Assembly (NCBI GenBank): GCA_002291985.1
Contig: DBBB01000183.1
Coordinates: 1 to 13,582 of the forward strand
From: Firmicutes bacterium UBA995
GTDB taxonomy: Bacteria > Bacillota > Sulfobacillia > UBA995
Length of the DNA stretch: 13,582 nucleotides
Direction: 5' to 3'
The notes beneath the pieces are model-generated. The model did no database searches and was not told where the DNA came from. It saw nothing but the letters and a program-made list of their open reading frames with translations. Positions 6,499 through 12,730 of this stretch are shown piece by piece (within the stretch, counting starts at the first letter, position 1; the number at the start of each line of letters is the position of its first letter). The position numbers and the translations under genes were made by a program.

Positions 6499-7589
6499 TG
6501 GATATCCGCGCCCGGTCCCACGAGGAACTCGCGGACTGGATGGCCTTGCTGGGCGAACCCCGTTACCGTGCGCGCCAGTTGCTGCACTGGATATACCGGT
6601 TGGGGGTAGTGGATCCGTCGGCCATGACCGACCTGCCCCGGGATCTGCGGGCACGCCTGGCCGGGCTGATCGCGCCGCCGGATGAGGTGGTCGAACGGGT
6701 TGCGGCCGCAGATGGATCGGTGAAACTGCTGCTCGAGTACGGGGATGGCGTGGCGGTTGAGTGCGTGTTGCTCCGTCATGGGTATGGCTACACGGCGTGC
6801 GTGTCGTCACAGGCAGGTTGCGCCATGGGCTGCACCTTCTGCCGATCGGGGAGGGCAGGTCTCGTCCGCGACCTGACCGCGGCGGAGATGATGGGGCAAG
6901 TACTGGCCATGCGCCGGCAGACCGGCGCCCGCCCCGTCAACCGGATCGTGGTGATGGGAGGAGGAGAGCCGCTCGCCAACCTGGCTCACTGTCTTCACTT
7001 CCTGCGGTTGAGCACCAGTTCCGATGGCCTGGGGATCTCCCCTCGCCGATTGACGGTGTCGACCTGCGGACTCGTACCCGGCATCTTCTCCCTGGCGGCG
7101 GAAGGCCCGCCCGTCACCCTGTCCGTTTCGCTCCACGCGGCCACCGATGAGTTGCGCGACCGGCTCATGCCCATCAATCGGCGCTACCCGCTCGCGCAAC
7201 TCCTTGCTGCGTGCCGGCACTACTCGGGGGCCACGGGACGTCGCGTGACGGCCGAGTACGTGTTGGCTCGGGGGGTGAACGATCGGCGGGAGGACGCGCG
7301 CAAACTGTCCCGGCTGATCCGGAGGGCAATCGGTCATGTAAACCTCATACCCCTCAATCCCATTCCCGGGGGCGATTTCGAGCGGCCACGGGATGAAGCG
7401 GTTGCCGCGTTTGCCCGGCACTTGCTCGATGAGGGGACGGCCGTAACCATCCGGCGGCCGCTCGGCATCGATATAGGGGGGGCATGCGGGCAGCTTGTAG
7501 CCACTGCGGGATTGGCCGGGGAAGGTGCCGGCAAACCGGCTGCCGAACAAGGCGAGCAAGCCCGTGCGGCGGGTCCGGGGGATGGATGA
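6498..7589 (+). CDS. rlmN: Dual-specificity 23S rRNA/tRNA adenine-C2 methyltransferase RlmN
   Basis: A radical-SAM enzyme that methylates C2 of A2503 in 23S rRNA (and tRNA A37). The iron-sulfur motif CAMGCTFC supplies Cys108, Cys112 and Cys115. The two extra catalytic cysteines are Cys101 (TACVSSQ) and Cys330 (GGACGQL). Also present are VMGGGEPLAN (152-161; the family usually has MGMGEP), VSTCGLVPGI, LSVSLHAATDELRDRLMPINRRYPL and VNLIPLNPIPG. The N-terminal accessory domain contains YRARQLLHWIYRLG. The length of 363 includes about 30 extra Ala/Gly-rich C-terminal residues. ATG 6498 overlaps the upstream stop (TGATG) and has GGGAGGG (6484-6490) 7 nt ahead. The frame extends further upstream, but only as a shadow of the rsmB remnant. 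rsmB-rlmN-prpC-prkC is the normal order. Confidence 0.95.
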   Translation: MDIRARSHEELADWMALLGEPRYRARQLLHWIYRLGVVDPSAMTDLPRDLRARLAGLIAPPDEVVERVAAADGSVKLLLEYGDGVAVECVLLRHGYGYTACVSSQAGCAMGCTFCRSGRAGLVRDLTAAEMMGQVLAMRRQTGARPVNRIVVMGGGEPLANLAHCLHFLRLSTSSDGLGISPRRLTVSTCGLVPGIFSLAAEGPPVTLSVSLHAATDELRDRLMPINRRYPLAQLLAACRHYSGATGRRVTAEYVLARGVNDRREDARKLSRLIRRAIGHVNLIPLNPIPGGDFERPRDEAVAAFARHLLDEGTAVTIRRPLGIDIGGACGQLVATAGLAGEGAGKPAAEQGEQARAAGPGDG

Positions 7590-7590
7590 C

Positions 7591-8343
7591 ATGCAGGCCG
7601 GATGGCGATCGGAACAGGGGCGGTTGCGCCAGGTCAACGAGGATAGCCACTATTTCCGCGACTTCTGGCCTCGGGCAGACGGGGCCCTCGCCCTGGTCGC
7701 CGACGGGATGGGCGGCCACCAGGGGGGCGAGGTAGCCAGCCGACTGGCGGTGGAGGCAGCGGCCGTTGTGGTGGAGCGGGAAGTGGCGGAGGGAGGGCTT
7801 TCACCCCCCGCCATCGTCGACCTCGCGTTCAAGGAGGCTAACCTCCGGGTCCTCGAGGCAGCCGGCGTGGATGCTGGCCGGGATGCGATGGGGACCACGC
7901 TCACCCTCGGGTTGACCCGGGAGAATACGCTGCATCTGGGGCATGTCGGCGACAGCCGCGCTTACCTGGTACGGGGGGGGAGGATTTTTCAGCTCACCCA
8001 GGACCATACCGTGGTCGGCGCCATGGTGAGAAGCGGCGACCTGGCGGAGGAAGAGGCCATGCGTCACCCCCAGCGCAATCTCCTGACCAGGGCGCTGGGA
8101 ATGGAACCGCGGGTAACCACCGACCTGAGTTGCCATGTGCTCCTGCCGGGAGACACCATTTTGCTGTGCACGGATGGCTTGCACGGACTGATCAGCCCGC
8201 CCGAGATCTTGCGGTCCGTCGCCGGTCGCGACCCGGAGCGGGCGGCTTTTGCCCTGACGGGGCTGGCGCTGAGACGGGGAGGCCACGACGACATCACCGT
8301 CCTCATCTTACAGCCGCAGGAGAGGAGGAATCCGACTCCTTGA
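7591..8343 (+). CDS. prpC: PP2C-family serine/threonine phosphatase (PrpC/Stp)
   Basis: A 250-residue metal-dependent PP2C phosphatase that reverses phosphorylation by the PASTA kinase encoded next. All family motifs appear in order: GRLRQVNEDS (10-19), ADGMGGHQGGEVAS (37-50, metal-binding Asp38), MGTTL (100-104), GHVGDSRAYL (118-127), QLTQDHT (134-140), LLTRALG, CTDGLHG (193-199, Asp195) and GGHDDITVLIL (230-240, Asp234). No membrane segment is seen, so it is cytoplasmic. The start at ATG 7591 gives the same distance to the NEDS motif as B. subtilis PrpC and lies 1 nt after the rlmN stop; ATG 7582, three codons upstream, is the alternative. The ribosome binding site is weak (GGGGGA at 7577-7582), suggesting coupling to rlmN. 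The stop overlaps the TTG start of prkC. Confidence 0.95.
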   Translation: MQAGWRSEQGRLRQVNEDSHYFRDFWPRADGALALVADGMGGHQGGEVASRLAVEAAAVVVEREVAEGGLSPPAIVDLAFKEANLRVLEAAGVDAGRDAMGTTLTLGLTRENTLHLGHVGDSRAYLVRGGRIFQLTQDHTVVGAMVRSGDLAEEEAMRHPQRNLLTRALGMEPRVTTDLSCHVLLPGDTILLCTDGLHGLISPPEILRSVAGRDPERAAFALTGLALRRGGHDDITVLILQPQERRNPTP

Positions 8344-10247
8344 TTGGCAGAGTACTGGGCGACCGGTACCGGCTGCTCGAGCGCATCGGCGGCGGGGGCA
8401 TGGCTACCGTATACCGCGGGGAGGATGCCCTCCTCGGGCGCCGGATCGCCGTGAAGCTTCTGAGACCGCAACTGGTGGTCGACGACGACTTCGTCAGTCG
8501 TTTTCGGCGTGAAGCGAGGGCAGCGGCCAGCCTTTCCCACTCCAACATCGTCAACGTGTACGATGTGGGCCAGGAAGATGGTACTCCTTACATCGTGATG
8601 GAGCATGTCGAGGGTTCCACGCTCAAGGACCTCATCCGGCGAAAGGGCAGGCTGTCGCCGGGAGAGGCCACGCACATCTCAATACAGATCGCCCGGGCGC
8701 TCGAGCACGCCCACGCTGCCGGCGTCGTGCACCGGGACATCAAGCCCCAGAATGTCCTGGTGGGGGGGCAGGGCCGGGTCAAGGTCGCGGATTTCGGGAT
8801 CGCCGGGGCAACGACCACCGAGGGTACGGTGACCTTTAGCACCGAGGCAATCGTGGGTTCCGTGACCTATTTTTCTCCGGAGCAGGCTCGGGGTGAGAAG
8901 GCGGGCGCGGCTTCCGACCTGTATTCGCTGGGGGTCGTCCTGTACGAGATGCTGGCCGGCCATCCCCCCTTTGCCGGTGACGGACCTTTCGGGGTCGCCC
9001 TCAAACACTTGCAGGCGATGCCCCGTCCCTTGCGGGAGATCGTCCCCGAAGTGCCCGCCGCTCTCGAAGCCGTCGTCCATCGGGCCATGGCCAAGCAGGT
9101 CGAAGACCGGTATCCTTCGGCGGACGGAATGCGCCGGGCCCTGGAGGCGGTCGCTCGCAGGCTTCCTCCCGTAGAGCACCTGACAGACGAGGATGAATTT
9201 CCCACCGTGGTCCCGCCAACCCACCGGGAAGGCGGAGAAGGTCGGAGGGCGCGGGCGATGCCACGCGGTGCGAGCAAGCGGCGAGTATGGCGCATGCGGT
9301 CAGGCCGGGCGGTGCTGATGCTGGTCTTTGCGCTGATGGCGGTTGGCGGCTACCTTGGGTTTCAGGCCTTGCGCCAGTGGTGGCTCATACCGGAGGTGAT
9401 CGTCCCCAACGTGCTGGGGTCGTCGCTGGTGGCCGCGGAGCGCCAGCTCGAGGAGTCCCGTCTGACCGGCCGGGTTGTCAGCGAGCAGTTTCACGATCAG
9501 GCGCCCCCCGGCGAGATCCTGCGGCAGAACCCGCAGGCGGGCGAGCGGGTACGCGAGGGCCGGGTGATCGAGTTGTGGATTAGCAAGGGAAGAGAGCTGG
9601 GAGGAGCCGTCCCCGACGTCCGGGGACTCCCGGTGCGAGAGGCTCGTTTGCGGTTGACGGAGGCGGGGTTGAGCGTCGGCGGCGAAACCACGATGTATCA
9701 CCCTGCGATGCCGGCCGATCACGTAATTGCCCAAAACCCTGCAGCGGGCGCCGAGGGTCTGGTCCGGGGATCGCCGGTTTTTCTGGAAGTGAGCCTCGGT
9801 CCCAGGCCGTTGATGCTCACCCTGCCCGACTTCCGCGGCGAGTTCCTGCAAATCGTCCAGCAACAACTGAAGGAATTGCAGCTTGTCGAGGGGCCCATCA
9901 CCGAGCACGAGGGACCGGGCACGCCGGGCACGGTGGCAGGCCAGACTCCCCCGCCCGGTACCCAGGTTCCAACCGGCACCCAGGTAGACCTCATCGTGGT
10001 CCGTGCTCCCGCTCAGGTGGCCCGTCAGGTTGTGGTGACGGTGGACGTGCCGCGCGAAGGGCCGGAACGCCAGGACGTACGCGTGGTGGTCATCGACCGC
10101 AACGGCCAGCGTACTCGCATTGCTTTCCAACAGGATGATGTGGCGGCAGGCACGCGGCTGCGCACGCTTGTCGATTTCGAGGGAGAGGTCGCGACCATCC
10201 GGATCCTGGTCGAGGGGATGGTGGTGAACCAGTACGAAACCCGCTGA
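8340..10247 (+). CDS. prkC: PASTA-domain serine/threonine protein kinase (PrkC)
   Basis: A 635-residue membrane kinase. The kinase domain is about 10-275: glycine loop GGGGMATVY, Lys39 in AVKLL, HRDIKPQN (131-138, catalytic Asp133), DFG (151-153), and SPEQARG (179-185) in place of the usual APE. A basic linker leads to one transmembrane helix (about 323-344). Outside the cell come three PASTA repeats (about 352-417, 423-487, 491-556), which in this family bind muropeptides or lipid II, and then a beta-rich C-terminal domain (about 560-635). In B. subtilis PrkC senses peptidoglycan fragments during germination. The start is TTG 8340, with GGAGAGGAGGA (8319-8329) 10 nt upstream, and gives the normal IGRVLGDRY beginning. 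The frame reaching back to 8130 is a shadow of prpC. TTGA overlaps the prpC stop. Confidence 0.95.
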   Translation: MIGRVLGDRYRLLERIGGGGMATVYRGEDALLGRRIAVKLLRPQLVVDDDFVSRFRREARAAASLSHSNIVNVYDVGQEDGTPYIVMEHVEGSTLKDLIRRKGRLSPGEATHISIQIARALEHAHAAGVVHRDIKPQNVLVGGQGRVKVADFGIAGATTTEGTVTFSTEAIVGSVTYFSPEQARGEKAGAASDLYSLGVVLYEMLAGHPPFAGDGPFGVALKHLQAMPRPLREIVPEVPAALEAVVHRAMAKQVEDRYPSADGMRRALEAVARRLPPVEHLTDEDEFPTVVPPTHREGGEGRRARAMPRGASKRRVWRMRSGRAVLMLVFALMAVGGYLGFQALRQWWLIPEVIVPNVLGSSLVAAERQLEESRLTGRVVSEQFHDQAPPGEILRQNPQAGERVREGRVIELWISKGRELGGAVPDVRGLPVREARLRLTEAGLSVGGETTMYHPAMPADHVIAQNPAAGAEGLVRGSPVFLEVSLGPRPLMLTLPDFRGEFLQIVQQQLKELQLVEGPITEHEGPGTPGTVAGQTPPPGTQVPTGTQVDLIVVRAPAQVARQVVVTVDVPREGPERQDVRVVVIDRNGQRTRIAFQQDDVAAGTRLRTLVDFEGEVATIRILVEGMVVNQYETR

Positions 10248-10290
10248 GATCGAGGGCCGGGTCATCCGGGCGCACGGAACCCGCTTCACG

Positions 10291-11118
10291 GTGACTGCTC
10301 CTGGCGGGCTGCTCGACTGCCGGCCGCGGGGCCGTCTACGCCGTATCGGCCGTCAGGTCCTTGTGGGCGATGAGGTGCGGGTGAGGGTCACTGCCCCGGG
10401 AGAGGGCGCCATCGAGGACATCCTCCCCCGCAAGACCGGGCTGGAACGCCCTCCTGTGGCCAATGCCGATCAGGCCGTGTTGGTCGCCACCATCCGCGAT
10501 CCGGAGTCATCGTTGCTCACCCTCGATCGCCTGCTGGTGCAGGCCATCTATCAGGGTCTGTCCGCCCTCATCTGTCTGAACAAGGCCGATCTGCTTGCCG
10601 CAGGAGAAGCTGACGATTACCTGGCGCCCTATCGCAGGGCCGGCTTTCGGGCCGTCACGACCAGCGCCGTGACCGGTCAGGGAGTCGCCGAACTGCGGCA
10701 GGAACTGGAGGACGTGATATCCGTGTTCGCCGGCGAGAGCGGGGTTGGCAAGTCCTCACTGCTCAACGCCTTGCGTCCCGGACTTGCGCTGCGAACGGGT
10801 GACCTGGGATCTACGGGTCGCGGCCGCCACACCACGCGCCACCTCGAACTCCTGGAAGTTGCCGCCCGGGGCCTGGTAGCCGACACGCCCGGATTGTCCC
10901 TGGTCGACCTCCCGGCGATCGCTCCCGGCAAGCTGGCCGCCTACTGGCCGGAGTTGGCCGAGCTGGCACCCGATTGCCGCTTCCGCACTTGCGTCCACCG
11001 CCAGGAACCGGGTTGTCGGGTGCGGGCTGCCCGGGCGACGGAAGAACTGGATCGGGGAAGGTATGATCGATATCTCAGCCTGCTCCGGGAGGCGGAGCTG
11101 GCCGATCGGAGGTACTGA
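10291..11118 (+). CDS. rsgA: Small-subunit biogenesis GTPase RsgA
   Basis: A circularly permuted GTPase that acts in late 30S ribosome maturation. The motifs occur in permuted order: NKAD (G4, 97-100), TSA (G5, 124-126), GESGVGKSS (G1, 148-156), GRHTT (G2, 178-182), DTPG (G3, 198-201). A zinc site follows: Cys229, Cys234, His236, Cys242. The N-terminal OB-fold is only partly included from the first usable start, GTG 10291. The same frame upstream, from about 10249, reads IEGRVIRAHGTRFTV, clearly the missing first OB-fold strands, but contains no ATG, GTG or TTG after the in-frame stop at 10225-10227. Translation may begin at a rare codon such as ATC 10249, 1 nt after the prkC stop, or a start codon was lost. 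Counted from GTG it has 275 residues; the family has about 290-300. The coordinates give the conservative start. Confidence 0.88.
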   Translation: MTAPGGLLDCRPRGRLRRIGRQVLVGDEVRVRVTAPGEGAIEDILPRKTGLERPPVANADQAVLVATIRDPESSLLTLDRLLVQAIYQGLSALICLNKADLLAAGEADDYLAPYRRAGFRAVTTSAVTGQGVAELRQELEDVISVFAGESGVGKSSLLNALRPGLALRTGDLGSTGRGRHTTRHLELLEVAARGLVADTPGLSLVDLPAIAPGKLAAYWPELAELAPDCRFRTCVHRQEPGCRVRAARATEELDRGRYDRYLSLLREAELADRRY

Positions 11119-11121
11119 GAG

Positions 11122-11781
11122 ATGGGGCTGAGAGTCAGCGCCTCGGTGTTGGCGGGAGACCATGGAACTCTGGCTGCGGAAGCCATCCGGGCGGAGAAGG
11201 CCGGGGCGGACATGGTCCACGTCGACGTGATGGACGGCCGGTTCGTGCCACCCATTACCTTCGGCCAGGGCGTTGCTCAGGCCATCGGCCGGGCGGTGGC
11301 CCTGCCCCTGGACGTGCACTTGATGGTGTGCCAACCAGAACGCCAGGTGGCTTCCTTTGTGGAAGGGGGCGCCCGGATGATCACCGTTCACGTCGAGACG
11401 TCCTTGCACCTGCACCGCGTGCTCGACGAGATCCGGCAGGCCGGCTGCAGTGCGGGCGTGGCCCTCAATCCGGGGACGGCCGTGGAGAGCGTCTTCCCCG
11501 TGCTGGATCTGGTGGAACTCGTGCTGGTCATGACGGTGAACCCGGGCCATGCGGGTCAGGCCTTCCTGCCGAGCATGCTGTCGAAGGTCAGGAAATTGCG
11601 GCAGCTGTGCACCGAACTGCCCCGGCAGCCCATGCTCGGCGTCGACGGGGGTGTCGACCCCGACACGGCGCGGCAGGCCGTAGCCGCCGGCGCCGACTTC
11701 CTGGTGGCGGGGACGTCGATATTTGGAGCGGCCGATATGGCTGCGACGGTGGCGACCCTCCGCGCCTCTACCCGTGGGTGA
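11122..11781 (+). CDS. rpe: Ribulose-phosphate 3-epimerase
   Basis: Interconverts ribulose-5-phosphate and xylulose-5-phosphate in the pentose phosphate pathway. The 219-residue TIM barrel shows the metal-site residues His33 and Asp35 (VHVDVMDGRFVPPITFG), His66 (LDVHLMV) and Asp175 (GVDGGV). Phosphate-loop segments MTVNPGHAGQAFLP (137-150) and VAGTSIFG are present. The usual SPSILSAD start reads SASVLAGD, a mild departure. ATG 11122 has GGAGGT (11108-11113) 8 nt upstream and lies 3 nt after the rsgA stop. rpe following rsgA is the Firmicutes order; thiN, which comes next in Bacillus, is absent. It is the last gene of the long coupled run. Confidence 0.95.
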   Translation: MGLRVSASVLAGDHGTLAAEAIRAEKAGADMVHVDVMDGRFVPPITFGQGVAQAIGRAVALPLDVHLMVCQPERQVASFVEGGARMITVHVETSLHLHRVLDEIRQAGCSAGVALNPGTAVESVFPVLDLVELVLVMTVNPGHAGQAFLPSMLSKVRKLRQLCTELPRQPMLGVDGGVDPDTARQAVAAGADFLVAGTSIFGAADMAATVATLRASTRG

Positions 11782-11801
11782 CACCAAGCAGCCCGCCCGG
11801 C

Positions 11802-11810
11802 CATAGAATA
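11802..11810 (+). promoter_or_regulatory. Candidate promoter -10 element for spoVM
   Basis: CATAGAATA at 11802-11810 fits the CATAnnnTA -10 pattern shared by the mother-cell sigma factors SigE and SigK, and lies 36 bp before the spoVM ATG. No strong SigE-type -35 is seen. The same bases contain TAGAAT, and GTGACA lies at 11778-11783, but the 20-bp spacing is too long for a good SigA promoter. B. subtilis spoVM is SigE-dependent, which favours the sporulation reading; that is inference. Confidence 0.4.
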
Positions 11811-11846
11811 CTACTCGATTGTGACAGCGCAGGGAGGTGGCGAAGG

Positions 11847-11927
11847 ATGCGGATCATGGCATTCCGGCTGCCCCGTCCCCTTGGCCGGCTACTCGCCTTG
11901 CTGGCTCGGATGGCCTCCCGCCGATGA
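11847..11927 (+). CDS. spoVM: SpoVM-like stage V sporulation peptide (26 residues)
   Basis: A 26-residue micro-gene, the same length as B. subtilis SpoVM, a peptide that settles on the curved forespore membrane and anchors the spore-coat ATPase SpoIVA. Shared features are the basic second residue, a basic residue at 7, LPRPLG at 8-13 (LPKFLG in B. subtilis, including the functionally important Pro9), an amphipathic Leu/Ala/Arg helix after it, and a basic C-terminus. It has a very strong ribosome binding site, AGGGAGGTGG (11831-11840), with 8 nt between GGAGGT and ATG. The position, after rpe and next to rpmB and the asp23 gene, is exactly that of spoVM in Bacillus. The upstream open frame across rpe is a shadow. 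Short length limits certainty, but motif, ribosome binding site and synteny agree. Confidence 0.82.
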   Translation: MRIMAFRLPRPLGRLLALLARMASRR

Positions 11928-11936
11928 GGGCAAAAG

Positions 11937-12128
11937 CTAGCGGGCTCGCCTGACGCGGTCCGACCGCAGGCACCGGGTACACACCTCGACCCGGCGGGGC
12001 GTCGTGCCCGCCAGGATCTTGATACGGTGCAGGTTGGGCCGCCACCGCCGTTTGGTGCGGATGTGGGAATGGCTGTAGCTGAATCCGGTCCCCGCCTTCT
12101 TGCCGCATACCGCACAGGACGTGCTCAT
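11937..12128 (-). CDS. rpmB: 50S ribosomal protein L28, zinc-ribbon form
   Basis: A 63-residue L28 of the large ribosomal subunit. It begins MSTSCAVCGKKAGTG, followed by SHSHIRTKRRWRPNLH, the L28 signature, and VEVCTRCLRS near the end. Two CxxC pairs (residues 5/8 and a C-terminal pair) make it the zinc-binding form. The start is ATG at 12126-12128, with GGAAAGGAG (complement of 12138-12146) 9 nt upstream; the longer frame from 12167 adds residues not found in L28. It is the only minus-strand gene here and converges on spoVM with 9 bp between stops, as in Bacillus. A good SigA-type promoter lies just upstream. No intrinsic terminator is visible between it and spoVM. Confidence 0.95.
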   Translation of the reverse strand: MSTSCAVCGKKAGTGFSYSHSHIRTKRRWRPNLHRIKILAGTTPRRVEVCTRCLRSDRVRRAR

Positions 12129-12157
12129 GTCTTCCTGCTCCTTTCCGAGCCGACGCC

Positions 12158-12187
12158 ATTCTAGCACGACCGAAGTACCGGTGGCAA
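12158..12187 (-). promoter_or_regulatory. SigA-type promoter for rpmB
   Basis: On the minus strand, TTGCCA (complement of 12182-12187) and TAGAAT (complement of 12158-12163) are separated by 18 bp. Each matches the vegetative consensus at five of six positions. The predicted transcript would start about 20-25 nt before the rpmB ATG, leaving room for its ribosome binding site. Confidence 0.7.
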
Positions 12188-12189
12188 GC

Positions 12190-12221
12190 CGGGTGCCGCC
12201 GCAGCCGGGTGCCGCCGCAGC
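12190..12221. repeat. Two perfect tandem copies of a 16-bp unit
   Basis: CGGGTGCCGCCGCAGC occurs twice, at 12190-12205 and 12206-12221, immediately upstream of the rpmB -35 element. GGTGCCG inside the second copy (12208-12214) can also pair with CGGCACC at 12229-12235. It could be a recent replication-slippage duplication or a paired regulator site. Only two copies exist, so it is not an array. Confidence 0.6.
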
Positions 12222-12306
12222 AGGCTGTCGGCACCGCCAGCATGTCGCTTGGCACCTCGGGGCAGCCCATGGTTAGCAGGAATCGCCCGGTTTGACCAGA
12301 AAGCAG

Positions 12307-12335
12307 TTGAACCACGACGAATGACAGCGGATAAC
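12307..12335 (+). promoter_or_regulatory. Candidate SigA-type promoter for the asp23-fakA pair
   Basis: TTGAAC (12307-12312) and GATAAC (12330-12335) are separated by 17 bp. Each matches the SigA consensus at four of six positions, so this is modest evidence. It is the best candidate in the 239-bp divergent region between rpmB and the Asp23-family gene, and would place the transcript start about 25 nt before the GTG start codon. Confidence 0.4.
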
Positions 12336-12367
12336 AGCGGCGCGCACGGGGAGGGGCGGGGCGAGCC

Positions 12368-12730
12368 GTGCCGAGAGAAGTAGTGAACGATATGGGTACG
12401 GTGGCGATTGCTGACGAAGTCGTCGCGACCATTGCGGGTATTGCCGCCACCGAGTGTTACGGCGTGGTGGGGATGGCCTCGCGGCGCCTGCGGGACGGAC
12501 TGGCAGAACTGCTCGGCCGGGAGAACCTGAGCAAGGGAGTCGAGATCAGTGTGCGCGGGAACCAGGTGGCCATCAACCTCAATCTGATCGTCGGCTATGG
12601 CATACGTATCTCCGAGGTCGCCCACAACGTGAGCGAACAGGTGAAATACCGGCTGGAGGGGACAACCGGGCTGGAAGTGGTCGCGGTCAATATGAACGTT
12701 CAGGGAGTCAGGGTCGCCGATGGCCGTTAG
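12368..12730 (+). CDS. Asp23/Gls24-family envelope stress protein (YloU-like)
   Basis: A 120-residue cytoplasmic protein of the Asp23/Gls24 (DUF322) family, close in length and order to B. subtilis YloU. The conserved core is MGTVAIADEVVATIAG, CYGVVGMASRRLRDGLAELLGREN, NLNLIVGYGIRISEVAHNV and VNMNVQGVRV at the end. Family members are linked to the cell envelope or alkaline stress; the molecular role is not established. The start is GTG 12368, since the first ten residues line up with YloU; GTG 12383 and ATG 12392 are later alternatives. A purine-rich GGGGAGGGG stretch lies about 12 nt upstream, slightly far for an ideal ribosome binding site. The stop overlaps the start of fakA by 11 nt. asp23 followed by fakA is a widely kept pair in Firmicutes. 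Confidence 0.92.
   Translation: MPREVVNDMGTVAIADEVVATIAGIAATECYGVVGMASRRLRDGLAELLGRENLSKGVEISVRGNQVAINLNLIVGYGIRISEVAHNVSEQVKYRLEGTTGLEVVAVNMNVQGVRVADGR

Noticed and set aside
7984..7990. T-runs in prpC (about 7985) and prkC (about 8870) as possible terminators.
   Set aside because: They are five bases or fewer, lie inside conserved coding motifs and are not preceded by a strong hairpin.
8130..8339. Longer kinase start at 8130.
   Set aside because: The extension is a shadow of prpC; the family N-terminus and a strong ribosome binding site point to TTG 8340.
11328..11846. A 199-codon plus frame ending at the spoVM stop.
   Set aside because: The upstream part is an out-of-frame reading of rpe. 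Only the last 26 codons have their own ribosome binding site and family similarity.
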